Below are positions 35,662 to 44,896 of a DNA stretch of 54,288 nucleotides, one piece after another; the stretch's first letter is position 1, and each line of letters begins with the position of its first letter. Origin of the DNA: DASYAE01 sp036501535. Lineage in GTDB: Bacteria > Actinomycetota > Actinomycetes > Streptomycetales > Catenulisporaceae. The stretch spans positions 1-54,288 of the forward strand of contig DASYAE010000077.1 of assembly GCA_036501535.1 (NCBI GenBank), in the 5' to 3' direction. A program made the position numbers and the translations under genes. The notes under the pieces are model-generated. The model was not told where the DNA came from. It ran no database searches and worked only from the letters and a program-made list of their open reading frames with translations.

Positions 35662-36392
35662 CTACGCACCGGACTGTCCTAGGACGGTGATGAAGGATGT
35701 GGTGGCGAAGAAGGTGCCGGTGGTGAGGTGGTCGAGCCAGGCCTGGGCGTCGTGCGCGGTGAGGTAGCCGGCGGCGATGGCGCGTTCGGTGTTGCGGCGC
35801 AGCCCGAGGACCGTCTCGGCTGACTCGAAGTCGGTGAACACGGCGGCGGTGTTGCGCACGGTGTGCAGGGTGAAGCCTGCGTCGGCGGCGAGGCGATGCA
35901 CCGGGTGAAGGCGCGGCTGAGGGCGAGGTCGGGGTGGTCGATGGCGAGGGTGTCCCAGTCGGGCTCGGCGAGGGTGAGCAGGCCGCCGCGGCGCAGGACG
36001 CGATGGATCTCGGCCAGTACCGCAGCGGGGTCGGCGACGTGCATGAGCACGCGGTCGGTGCGGGCGCGGTCGATGCTGTGTGCCTCGAACGGCAGGTGGT
36101 GCGCCTGCGCCTGGTGCACCTGCACGGTCGGCCGGTCGGCCATGCGCGTGCGGGCGGTCTCAACCATCTGGGGGTCCTGATCGATGCCGAAGACCGTGCC
36201 GGTCGGCCCGGCTGCGGCGGCCAGAGCCGCGAGGTCGGTGCCGGGGCCGCAGCCGACGTCTAGCACCCGGTGGCCCGGCTCGATGGCGAGGGCGGCGAGC
36301 AGGTCGCGCTTGTAGGAGCGGGCGGGGTCGGTGGCCGCGACGGCGTCGAGGTACGCAGGCGGGGCGGAACTGGTGGCGTCGGCTCTGGTCAT
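35662..36392 (-). pseudogene. Frameshifted SAM-dependent methyltransferase
   Basis: The 5' part encodes a class I methyltransferase: motif I VLDVGCGPGTDLAALA, acidic FGIDQDPQMVETAR, and LRRGGLLTLAEPDWDT. After the segment SRAFTR (near 35905) the frame loses similarity, and it resumes in another frame as HRLAADAGFTLHTVRNTAAV, continuing to the stop at 35662. In the family as I recall it, about 15 residues lie between these points, so a short internal deletion of non-triplet length best explains the break. A simple sequencing error would not remove residues. The gene follows the membrane protein gene by 52 nt. Confidence 0.72.
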
Positions 36393-36444
36393 GGTCCCTG
36401 TCGAAGAAGCGTGCGGTGAAGCTGTGGTGGAGTGGCCGCGGGTA

Positions 36445-37212
36445 TCAGTATTCGTTCAGGTCGCGCAGGATGGACAGGAACATGCCGGTGAGGATGAGCA
36501 CGCATCCGCCGGTGGCGGCGGACAGGGCGTCGAATCCGTGGCCTGCCGTGGTGGAGCTCAGCCCGATCCAGGCGGTGAGCGCACCGCCCGCGGCGAGGGT
36601 CGCTATGCCCGGGCGCAGTCGTGCCGGGCTTGGCGGCGTCACCGCGGAGGCGCTGACGGTGGCGACGATCCGGGCAGCCTGGATCGCTGTGAGAGCGAGT
36701 GTGAGCCAGTAGACGGCGGTGACCAGCGGCCGGATCGCGCTGAGCTCCGCGGGGTGGGCGGTGCGCACGAAGAGGAGGGCGCCGGCGCCGAGGGCCGCGG
36801 GAGCGGCCAGCGCCCGCAGGCTCTTGCGCACCAGGGTGGCCGCCGCGTGCCAGGTCGGCCGGGGAAGCGGCAGGATCAGGACCGCGCCGAGCAGCATGAA
36901 CGCCGCGCAGTCGGCCACCGTCAGGGTCCGATGGGCGCGCCAGGTCAGGCGCGGGTCGTTCGTCGTCGCCGCCCGGCCGACGAACCAGGTGGCCAGCGTG
37001 AGCGCGAACGCCATCGCCGCGGCACGGTGATGGCGTTGCGAGGGGGACTTGGCGGGCCAGACGACCGGATGCAGCCACAGGCCGACGGCGCTGGCCAGGA
37101 GGTTCGGCCAGGAGCGGTGGCCGGCGGCGCGCGCGTCCGCCTCGAGCGCAGGGCCCCAGCGCTCGCGGAAGGACGCCGGATGCAGTCGCACCAGCGCCCG
37201 GATGAGGCTCAT
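36445..37212 (-). CDS. PadR-linked integral membrane protein
   Basis: This 255-residue protein has an N-terminal motif MSLIRALVRLHPASFRERWG, the kind of permease-prefix segment often found downstream of PadR regulators, then about six membrane segments (about 65-245). Its ATG overlaps the PadR stop (ATGA), so the regulator and membrane protein are translated together. The function is unknown; a role in sensing or export tied to the PadR system is plausible. Confidence 0.75.
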   Translation of the reverse strand: MSLIRALVRLHPASFRERWGPALEADARAAGHRSWPNLLASAVGLWLHPVVWPAKSPSQRHHRAAAMAFALTLATWFVGRAATTNDPRLTWRAHRTLTVADCAAFMLLGAVLILPLPRPTWHAAATLVRKSLRALAAPAALGAGALLFVRTAHPAELSAIRPLVTAVYWLTLALTAIQAARIVATVSASAVTPPSPARLRPGIATLAAGGALTAWIGLSSTTAGHGFDALSAATGGCVLILTGMFLSILRDLNEY

Positions 37213-37508
37213 GCCGTGCTCACCCCGAGTCCTCGCAGCCCCGCGTCCGCCACGCGCGCCATCGCGCGCAGCTCCTGCTCGAGCACCTGGCGCCCCTGGG
37301 CGGTCAGCTGCACGGGCCGGGCGCGGTCCACCTCGTCGAGCAGCTCGATCAGCCCTTTGGCTTCCAGGCGGGCCAGCGCGCCGTAGAGGCTGCCGGGCCC
37401 CAGGCGCTTGCCGGTCAGCTCCTCGATGGCGACGTTGATGGCGTAGCCGTGCAGCGGTCCCTTGGACAGCGCGCACAGCACCAGGGTCTGAGCGTCGTTG
37501 GACTGCAT
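37209..37508 (-). CDS. PadR-family transcriptional regulator
   Basis: This 99-residue winged-helix protein shows the family pattern QTLVLCALSKGPLHGYAINVAIEELTG, GPGSLYGALARLEAKGLIEL, and a C-terminal TAQGRQVLEQEL. PadR proteins are ligand-released repressors that often control adjacent transporters. Here the divergent ABC transporter (37592) and the intervening 14-nt repeats are the obvious targets. GGGAGG 5 nt upstream supports the ATG at 37508; a longer reading adds unconserved residues. The length is that of the short PadR-s1 type. Confidence 0.92.
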   Translation of the reverse strand: MQSNDAQTLVLCALSKGPLHGYAINVAIEELTGKRLGPGSLYGALARLEAKGLIELLDEVDRARPVQLTAQGRQVLEQELRAMARVADAGLRGLGVSTA

Positions 37509-37535
37509 CGCGTCCTCCCTTCGTCGAAGCCAGGC

Positions 37536-37586
37536 TACTACGCGACAGGTATTACGCAAGCAGTACTACGCGTCGTGTACTATTCC
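37536..37586. promoter_or_regulatory. Four-copy 14-nt repeat operator, probable PadR target
   Basis: TACTACGCG, TATTACGCA, TACTACGCG and TACTATTCC begin at 37536, 37550, 37564 and 37578, exactly 14 nt apart. The block lies between padR and the divergent ABC transporter. The last copy contains the TACTAT that also serves as the apparent -10 of the transporter gene, so repressor binding would block the promoter. Confidence 0.55.
37578..37583 (+). promoter_or_regulatory. -10 element (TACTAT) of the ABC transporter operon
   Basis: TACTAT lies 8 nt before the ATG at 37592, leaving essentially no leader. No Shine-Dalgarno is present. Confidence 0.45.
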
Positions 37587-37591
37587 CGGCC

Positions 37592-38509
37592 ATGGCAGAT
37601 GTTGAGACCCCCGTCGTGTTACGGGGTGTGACGAAGAAGTTCCGCGCGACCGCGGCCGTCGCGTCGCTGAACTGGGCTCCGAAGCGAGGTCAGGTCACCG
37701 CGCTGGTCGGACTTAACGGGGCCGGCAAATCCACGGCGATGCGGGTGATGACCGGGCTCGTCAAGCCGACCGAGGGTTCGGTCACGGTGGTCGCGGGCCC
37801 CGGTCGGCGGGCCCTGTCCGCGATGATCGAGACCCCCGGCCTGTTCACCGGCATGTCGGTGCGCCGGAACCTGGACATCCACCGCGTCCTGACCGGGGCC
37901 CCGGTCCGCGAGACCGACCAGGTCGCCGAACTCCTCCAGATCAGCGATGTGATGGGGAAGCGGGTCGGGGCGCTGTCCCAGGGCTACCGGCAGCGGGTGG
38001 CGATCGCGGTGGCGCTGCTCGGCTCCCCGGCCGTACTGCTGCTGGACGAGCCGACGAACGCGCTGGACCCGGACGCGATCCTGCGGCTACGACGGCTCAT
38101 CAGGGAAGTGGCGCAGCGCGACACCGCGGTGGTCGTCTCCACGCACCAGCTGCGCGAGCTGGAAGGCACCGCCGACGCCCTCACCCTGATCCACGCGGGC
38201 CGGATCCGCTACGACGGGCCGTTCGCGGACTTCGTCGGCGCTCCCAGCCTCCGGGTCCGGGCCTTGGACGACGCGGCCACGAGCAGCCTGGCCGAGGCGA
38301 TCGAGGCCGAGGGCGTCCGGGTCGAGCGCATGGCGGGCAGCCTGCGAATCGGCGCGGCCGGCGCGCCCGGCCCGGCTGGCGTGGCCGACCTGCTGGCGGC
38401 GCTGATCTTCGGCGTCGCGGCCAGAAACGGCATCAAACTGGTCGAGCTCGGCCACGAGGCACCCACCCTCGAAGAGGCGTTCCACGCCGCGACATCGGGA
38501 GAATTCTGA
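37592..38509 (+). CDS. ABC transporter ATP-binding protein (ABC-2 exporter type)
   Basis: This 305-residue protein has Walker A GLNGAGKST, signature LSQGYRQRVAIA, Walker B LLLDEPTNALD and switch STHQLRELE. A C-terminal regulatory domain (about 215-305) ends EEAFHAATSGEF, typical of DrrA/BcrA-like exporters. The permease gene overlaps its stop (TGATG). The operon is divergent from padR and is likely repressed by it; multidrug or peptide-antibiotic export is the common role of this arrangement. Confidence 0.92.
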   Translation: MADVETPVVLRGVTKKFRATAAVASLNWAPKRGQVTALVGLNGAGKSTAMRVMTGLVKPTEGSVTVVAGPGRRALSAMIETPGLFTGMSVRRNLDIHRVLTGAPVRETDQVAELLQISDVMGKRVGALSQGYRQRVAIAVALLGSPAVLLLDEPTNALDPDAILRLRRLIREVAQRDTAVVVSTHQLRELEGTADALTLIHAGRIRYDGPFADFVGAPSLRVRALDDAATSSLAEAIEAEGVRVERMAGSLRIGAAGAPGPAGVADLLAALIFGVAARNGIKLVELGHEAPTLEEAFHAATSGEF

Positions 38510-39192
38510 TGACGACGTACCGCGCGGAACTGCTGCGCTCCCTCGGCCGCGGCACCTTCTGGTTCCTCGGGGCGTGCCTGGGCCTGTTCGTGTTCGGCAT
38601 GCTCCACGCCAAACCGCAGCACCACATGCCGCTCTACGGATTCCGGCAGGCCTCGATCCTCGTCGCCACACTCGTCATGGGCCGGGCCGTGACGATCGCG
38701 GCGGGCGACTTCAGCAGCGGCACGATCCGCCCCTGGCTCATTTCCACGCCGCGGCGCGGCGCGGTCCACCTCGGCAAGCTCGCCGCCTCTCTCACCATCA
38801 CGGTCGGGTTCTGCGTGATCGCCGGCGGGTTGGGATTCGTGACGAGCGCGGCGCTCGGCACCGTGCCCACGATCGCGGACATCTCCTCGGTGGCCGGGGA
38901 TCTCCTGCTGGCGAGCGCGGCCTTCACCGTCTTCGGACACGGCGTCGGCGTGCTGATCCGCAACGTCCCGGTCGCGCTCACCGTGACCCTGGGCTGGATC
39001 CTGGCGGGCGAGCATCTGCTGGCCGGCAACAGCTCCAGCCCGTGGCTGCCCGGCCTCGTCGCCCAGAAGATCACCCAGGGGAAGGTCGCGGGGAGCCAGT
39101 ACGCCGGCGCGCTGACGCACATCTTCGTGCCCTTCCTCGTCATCGAGGCGGCGGCGCTGGTGCTCTTCGCGCGGCGTGACGTCAACAACTAG
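38509..39192 (+). CDS. ABC-2 type transporter permease
   Basis: This 227-residue protein has six membrane segments (about 14-30, 46-65, 92-115, 130-150, 155-173 and 200-222). The segment between helices 2 and 3 (SSGTIRPWLISTPRRGAVHLGK) is the coupling-type loop seen in BcrB-like permeases. It overlaps the ATPase gene by one base and probably forms a dimeric exporter with it. The C-terminal FARRDVNN ends in the family-typical RRD. Confidence 0.85.
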   Translation: MTTYRAELLRSLGRGTFWFLGACLGLFVFGMLHAKPQHHMPLYGFRQASILVATLVMGRAVTIAAGDFSSGTIRPWLISTPRRGAVHLGKLAASLTITVGFCVIAGGLGFVTSAALGTVPTIADISSVAGDLLLASAAFTVFGHGVGVLIRNVPVALTVTLGWILAGEHLLAGNSSSPWLPGLVAQKITQGKVAGSQYAGALTHIFVPFLVIEAAALVLFARRDVNN

Positions 39193-39299
39193 CCCACCGC
39201 CGGGCATCGTGATGCGGTCCTCGCCGAGCTGACCCCTCGCGCCGATCAGTCGATCATTGTCTTCTGTTGGCGCGAGGGGACTGCGTGGCGGTCCATAGT

Positions 39300-39332
39300 C
39301 TGATGACACGGCCTGATGAGGCAATCTGATGA
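39300..39332. repeat. Three tandem CTGATGA repeats, 13-nt period
   Basis: CTGATGA occurs at 39300, 39313 and 39326, exactly 13 nt apart, between the convergent permease and encapsulin genes. The following CCCGTCAGATC partly inverts the unit. No gene is visible in this 202-nt gap. Confidence 0.5.
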
Positions 39333-39394
39333 CCCGTCAGATCGGGCCTGTTAATGGACCGCCGGACGAGCCTCCGGTCGTGCGGCCTAGCGGC

Positions 39395-40828
<1,434 letters not shown>

Positions 40829-40878
40829 CGGCATGCCCCTTCGTGATCGGCGGTGCGCCGGCTGTGCCGGTCGTATCG

Positions 40879-40901
40879 GGCCGTTTGGATCAGGCCGTTT
40901 G
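40879..40901. repeat. Direct repeat GGCCGTTTG x2 in the encapsulin/geosmin intergenic region
   Basis: GGCCGTTTG occurs at 40879-40887 and 40893-40901 (14-nt spacing), 51-73 nt upstream of the encapsulin start. It is a candidate regulator site in the encapsulin leader or promoter. Confidence 0.4.
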
Positions 40902-40936
40902 AGTGGATTTTTCGTACCTTCCCCGCCGGGCATCGT

Positions 40937-40966
40937 AAGCCGCTGCGGACGGCATATCAGCGGCTT
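40937..40966. promoter_or_regulatory. Inverted repeat AAGCCGCTG-N12-CAGCGGCTT
   Basis: Perfect 9-nt arms separated by 12 nt lie midway between the divergent encapsulin and geosmin synthase genes. The site could be an operator or a hairpin in the encapsulin transcript. Confidence 0.45.
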
Positions 40967-41010
40967 GCCCGGACAGTCATCCAATCGAGTGAATACGCTG
41001 CGATAGGCCG

Positions 41011-41038
41011 TTGACGTCGGCCGATACCGGATTAGCTT
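41011..41038 (+). promoter_or_regulatory. Geosmin synthase promoter with embedded 19-nt element
   Basis: TTGACG (41011-41016), a 16-nt spacer and TAGCTT (41033-41038) form a plausible housekeeping-sigma promoter 43 nt upstream of the ATG. The spacer and -35 contain the element GACGTCGGCCGATACCGGA (41013-41031), which recurs with one difference upstream of the AAA+ gene. A protein bound there would occlude polymerase. Confidence 0.5.
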
Positions 41039-41080
41039 CGACCCGGAAGTCCCCACTGCCGCCGGACCGGAAGGCCCGCC

Positions 41081-43360
41081 ATGCCGCAGCCCTTCGAGCT
41101 TCCCGACTTCTACCTGCCGCATCCGGCCCGCCTCAGCCCGCACGTGGAGCTTGCCCGCGCCGAGTCGACCGCCTGGGCGCGCGAGCTGGGGATGCTCGAG
41201 GGCTCGGGGATCTGGACCGAGGCCGACCTCGCGGCCCATGACTATGCGCTGCTGTGCGGATACACCCACCCGGAGGCGTCGCCGCAGATGCTGACGCTGA
41301 TCACCGAGTGGTACGTGTGGGTGTTCTTCTTCGACGACCACTTCCTGGCCGCGTACAAGCGGTCCGGCGACCGGGACGGCGCGAACGCCTATCTCAACAA
41401 GCTCTGTACGTTCATGACAGTGGACGACCTACCGGAGCCGTCGAACCCGGGCGAGGCGGGGCTGGCCGACCTGTGGGCGCGCACCGCGCCGTTCCGCTCG
41501 GCGGACTGGGCGCGGCGGTTCGCGCAGAGCACCGGGCACCTGATCAAGTCCTCGCTGTGGGAGCTGGACAACATCAATGCCCTGCGGGTGCCGAACCCGG
41601 TGGAGTACATCGAGATGCGGCGGCAGGCCGGCGGGGCGCCGTGGTCGGCGAACCTGGTGGAGCACGCGGTGGGGGCCGAGGTGCCGGCCGGGATCGCCGC
41701 GGCCCGGCCGATGCGGGTGCTGCGCGACGCCTTCGCCGACTCGGTGCACCTGCGCAACGACATCTTCTCCTACCAGCGCGAGATCGAGCAGGAGGGCGAG
41801 CTCGACAACGGGGTGCTGGTGGCCGAGGTGTTCCTCGGCTGCCCGACGCAGCAGGCCGCCGACCACGTCAACGACCTGCTGACCTCGCGGCTGCGGCAGT
41901 TCGAGCACACCGCGCTGGCCGAGGTGCCGGCGCTGCTGGCCGGGCCGGGGGCCGATCCGGCGCAGGCGGCGCAGGTCGCCCTCTATGTCAGGGGCCTGCA
42001 GGACTGGCAGTCCGGCGGGCACGAGTGGCACCTGCGCTCGAGCCGGTACATGAACCGCGGCGGCGAGGCCGGCCGTCCGTCGGCCCGGCGCGGGCCCTGG
42101 ATCCTGCCACCCCCGCCGCTGGGCACCTCGGCGGTCAGCGTGAAGCACCTGGCCGACCGGATGCGCACGTTCAGCCACGTGCCGTTCCGCCGAGTCGGCC
42201 CCTCGCGGGTGCCGCGGCTCGACATGCCGTTCGCCCTCAGGCTCAGCCCGCACCGACAGGCGGCGCACCGCCGCGCCGCGCAGTGGGCCGCGCGGATGGG
42301 ATTGCTGGACCCGGAGCCGGGGGTGCCGGGCAGTGACGTGTGGGACGCCGAACTGCTCGACGACTTCGCGTTCGCGGTGTGCGCGGCCGGGATCGCCCCG
42401 GACGCCGCCGAGGACGAGCTGCTTCTCAGCACCCTGTGGCTGACCTGGGGCACGTACGGGGACGACTACTTCCCCTCGGTGTTCCGCCGCACCCGCGACC
42501 TGGCCGGCGCGCGGGCCCGCGCCGCCCGGCTCGGCGCGTTCATGCCGCTGCACGACGCGGACGGCGTGCCCGAGCCGGCCGGCCCGCTGGAGCGCGGCCT
42601 GGCCGACGTGTGGGAGCGCACCGCCGCCGGCCGGGACGCCGAGGAGCGCCGCCCGCTGCGCAAGGCGGTCGAGGACATGGTGGCGGCCTGGATGTGGGAG
42701 CTGGAGAACCTGGCGCTGAACCGGGTGCCGGACCCGGTGGACTACCTGGAGATGCGCCGACAGGCGTTCGGCTCGGACCTGACCCGGAGCCTGGCGAGCC
42801 TCGGCCGGCCGGTGCGGATCCCTGCCGAGGTGGAGCGCAGCGCGGCGATGGCCTCGCTGGAGAACAGCGCGATGGACTGCGGATACCTGATCAACGACCT
42901 GCACTCGTACCAGAAGGAGGTCGAGTTCGACGGGGAGGTGCACAACCTGCCGCTGGTGGTCCAGGACTTCTTCGACTGCGGGTATCCGGAGGCGGTCGGC
43001 ATCGTCGCCGACCTCTACCACGCGCGGCTGCGGCAGTTCGAGCGCGCGGCCGAGCGGGAGCTGCCGGTGATGTACGAGGACTTCCATCTGGACGAGGAGA
43101 CGCGTGCGGCGGTCGACGCGCGGACGCAGCAGCTGCGCGACTGGCTGGCCGGGATCCTCAACTGGCACCGCGCCTGCCGCCGCTACCGGGAGCCGGATCT
43201 GATCCGGCACCGGCGGGCGCGGCTGAGCCGCCCGCCGGCCGCGGGCGCCGGCCCGGCCGCGCGGTTCGGCGCCTCGCAGTTCACCACGCTCGGCACGGCC
43301 GGGCTGCCGCTGGCGAGTGCCGGTATGTCGGCATTCGCACCATTCAGTAGCGATATTTAA
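41081..43360 (+). CDS. geoA: Bifunctional germacradienol/geosmin synthase
   Basis: This 759-residue class I terpene cyclase has two fused domains. The N-terminal domain turns farnesyl diphosphate into germacradienol, and the C-terminal domain turns that into geosmin and acetone. Opening residues FELPDFYLPHPARLSPHVE and the domain boundary near 340 match the family. N-terminal metal motifs are DDHFLA (85-90; usually DDHFLE) and NDIFSYQREIE. C-terminal motifs are GDDYFP and NDLHSYQKEVE. A low-complexity tail (about 708-759) ends the protein. GGAAGG 7 nt upstream supports the ATG. The divergent encapsulin suggests it is shell cargo, but it lacks the long disordered N-terminus reported for other 2B terpene cyclase cargo. 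A 2-MIB synthase is unlikely: no GPP methyltransferase is present and the protein is two-domain. Confidence 0.95.
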   Translation: MPQPFELPDFYLPHPARLSPHVELARAESTAWARELGMLEGSGIWTEADLAAHDYALLCGYTHPEASPQMLTLITEWYVWVFFFDDHFLAAYKRSGDRDGANAYLNKLCTFMTVDDLPEPSNPGEAGLADLWARTAPFRSADWARRFAQSTGHLIKSSLWELDNINALRVPNPVEYIEMRRQAGGAPWSANLVEHAVGAEVPAGIAAARPMRVLRDAFADSVHLRNDIFSYQREIEQEGELDNGVLVAEVFLGCPTQQAADHVNDLLTSRLRQFEHTALAEVPALLAGPGADPAQAAQVALYVRGLQDWQSGGHEWHLRSSRYMNRGGEAGRPSARRGPWILPPPPLGTSAVSVKHLADRMRTFSHVPFRRVGPSRVPRLDMPFALRLSPHRQAAHRRAAQWAARMGLLDPEPGVPGSDVWDAELLDDFAFAVCAAGIAPDAAEDELLLSTLWLTWGTYGDDYFPSVFRRTRDLAGARARAARLGAFMPLHDADGVPEPAGPLERGLADVWERTAAGRDAEERRPLRKAVEDMVAAWMWELENLALNRVPDPVDYLEMRRQAFGSDLTRSLASLGRPVRIPAEVERSAAMASLENSAMDCGYLINDLHSYQKEVEFDGEVHNLPLVVQDFFDCGYPEAVGIVADLYHARLRQFERAAERELPVMYEDFHLDEETRAAVDARTQQLRDWLAGILNWHRACRRYREPDLIRHRRARLSRPPAAGAGPAARFGASQFTTLGTAGLPLASAGMSAFAPFSSDI

Positions 43361-43443
43361 CGCACGCTGTGTCAATCAAGACAAGGAAGCCGCGTAGGCG
43401 GTACGGCGCCGTGCCGGTCCAGAGGTCGCAGGTATGACGTGAG

Positions 43444-43500
43444 GTCGGCCGACATCCGCAGGGACACTCTGCCGAACGGCGGACGTCGGTCGATACCGGA
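43444..43500 (+). promoter_or_regulatory. Second copy of the geosmin-promoter element, upstream of the AAA+ gene
   Basis: GACGTCGGTCGATACCGGA (43482-43500) matches the geosmin promoter element at 18 of 19 positions. A perfect palindrome GTCGGCCGAC followed by ATCCG (43444-43458) lies just upstream and resembles its core. Both precede the AAA+/TPR operon, 52 nt or more upstream of its apparent -10. Confidence 0.5.
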
Positions 43501-43551
43501 CGAATCCGCGCCACGGATCCATGCCGGCCCCGTAGCCGCAGAAGTGCCGCC

Positions 43552-43557
43552 TACACT
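43552..43557 (+). promoter_or_regulatory. -10 element (TACACT) of the AAA+/TPR operon
   Basis: TACACT lies 7 nt before the GTG at 43565, so the mRNA may be leaderless. A GGAG 3 nt before the start is too close to be a normal Shine-Dalgarno. Confidence 0.45.
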
Positions 43558-43564
43558 GGAGCGC

Positions 43565-44896
43565 GTGGATCACGATCAGCTGATACAAAGCCTGCGCAGA
43601 GCGGTCGAGTCCGCGCCCGCGGACGCGCCGCTGCGCCTGCACCTGGCCGGGCTCCTGCTCGACGCCGGAGCGACCGGCGAAGCGATCACCCACCTCGCGG
43701 TGGTCCTGGCCGCGGACCCCGGGTCCGGCCAGGCCCTCGAGCTGATGCGGCGCGCCGTCGGCCCCGCCCCGTCCGGCACCGCCGCGGGCTCGCCGTCCCC
43801 CGGCAGCGCGCCCGCGGCCGCCCAGCCGGGCCCGGCGCCGTCCGCGCCCCGGCCGGCGCCCGCCGAGCCGCCGGGACCGCCCGCGCCGCCGGCGGACCGG
43901 CCCGCCGCGCCGTCCGATCCGATGGCCGGCTTCGACTGGGACGCGGCCGCGCGCGACCTCGGCGAGATCGTGCCGCCGCGCTTCGTCGACGACAACGGCG
44001 ACGAGCTGACCGAGCCGGCCTTCGACATCGAGAGCGCCGCGGTGCGGCTCAGCGACGTGGGCGGCATGACCGAGGTGAAGCAGCGGCTGCAGATCGCGTT
44101 CCTCGCGCCGATGCAGAACCCGCAGCTGAGCAAGCTCTACGGCAAGTCGCTCAAGGGCGGCCTGCTGCTCTACGGCCCGCCCGGCTGCGGCAAGACGTTC
44201 ATCGCGCGCGCGGTGGCCGGGGAGCTGGAGGCGAAGTTCTTCGCCGTGACCCTCGCCGACGTGCTGGACATGTACATCGGGCGCAGCGAGCGGAACCTGA
44301 CCGAGATCTTCGCCGCGGCCCGCCGCGCCGCGCCGTGCGTGCTGTTCTTCGACGAGGTCGACGCGCTCGGGCAGAAGCGCAGCCAGCTGCGCAACAACGC
44401 GATGCGCGGCGTGGTCAACCAGCTGCTGAGCGAGCTCGACGGGGTCGGCGAGGCGAACGAGGGCGTGTTCGTGCTGGCCGCGACGAACGCGCCGTGGGAC
44501 GTGGACGTCGCGCTGCGCCGGCCGGGCCGGCTGGACCGCACGCTGCTGGTGCTCCCGCCGGACACGCAGGCCCGGGAGGCGATCCTGCGCCACCACCTGC
44601 GGGACCGGCCGATCGCCGGAATCGACGTGACCGCCGTGGCCCGGCGCACCGAGGGCTACTCGGGCGCGGACCTGGCCCACATCTGCGACGGCGCGGCCGA
44701 GATCGCCCTGGTCGACTCGGCGGCCAGCGGCGCGGTGCGGATGATCGAGATGCGCGACCTGGAGGCCTCGCTGGCGCAGGTGCGGCCCTCGGTCGGGCCA
44801 TGGCTGGAGACGGCGCGCAACGTGGCGATGTTCGCCAACGAGGCCGGCGCCTACGACGACCTGCTGGCCTACCTCAAGAAGCGCAAGGCGCTGTGA
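43565..44896 (+). CDS. Classical AAA ATPase with N-terminal TPR-like helix pair
   Basis: This 443-residue protein has an N-terminal TPR-like repeat (about 10-65, LRLHLAGLLLDAGATGEAITHLAVVLAADPGS), an Ala/Pro-rich linker (about 70-120) and one AAA domain (about 160-440). Walker A GPPGCGKT is at 204-211, Walker B ends in Asp263-Glu264 (FFDEVDALG), and the region of homology NQLLSELDGV and arginine-finger RRPGRLDR are present. This is a p97/FtsH-type AAA without a protease domain, so it probably remodels or unfolds proteins. Its stop overlaps the TPR gene start (GTGA). I chose the GTG at 43565 because residues from there match the TPR repeat and upstream sequence does not. Confidence 0.88.
   Translation: MDHDQLIQSLRRAVESAPADAPLRLHLAGLLLDAGATGEAITHLAVVLAADPGSGQALELMRRAVGPAPSGTAAGSPSPGSAPAAAQPGPAPSAPRPAPAEPPGPPAPPADRPAAPSDPMAGFDWDAAARDLGEIVPPRFVDDNGDELTEPAFDIESAAVRLSDVGGMTEVKQRLQIAFLAPMQNPQLSKLYGKSLKGGLLLYGPPGCGKTFIARAVAGELEAKFFAVTLADVLDMYIGRSERNLTEIFAAARRAAPCVLFFDEVDALGQKRSQLRNNAMRGVVNQLLSELDGVGEANEGVFVLAATNAPWDVDVALRRPGRLDRTLLVLPPDTQAREAILRHHLRDRPIAGIDVTAVARRTEGYSGADLAHICDGAAEIALVDSAASGAVRMIEMRDLEASLAQVRPSVGPWLETARNVAMFANEAGAYDDLLAYLKKRKAL

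Noticed and set aside
41081..43360. 2-methylisoborneol synthase identity for the encapsulin-linked cyclase
   Set aside because: The protein has two cyclase domains and the geosmin-type opening, and no GPP C-methyltransferase gene is nearby.
43439..43564. Longer N-terminus for the AAA+ ATPase starting at 43439
   Set aside because: It would place the shared 19-nt element and the TACACT box inside the coding sequence, and the extra residues are unlike the TPR start.
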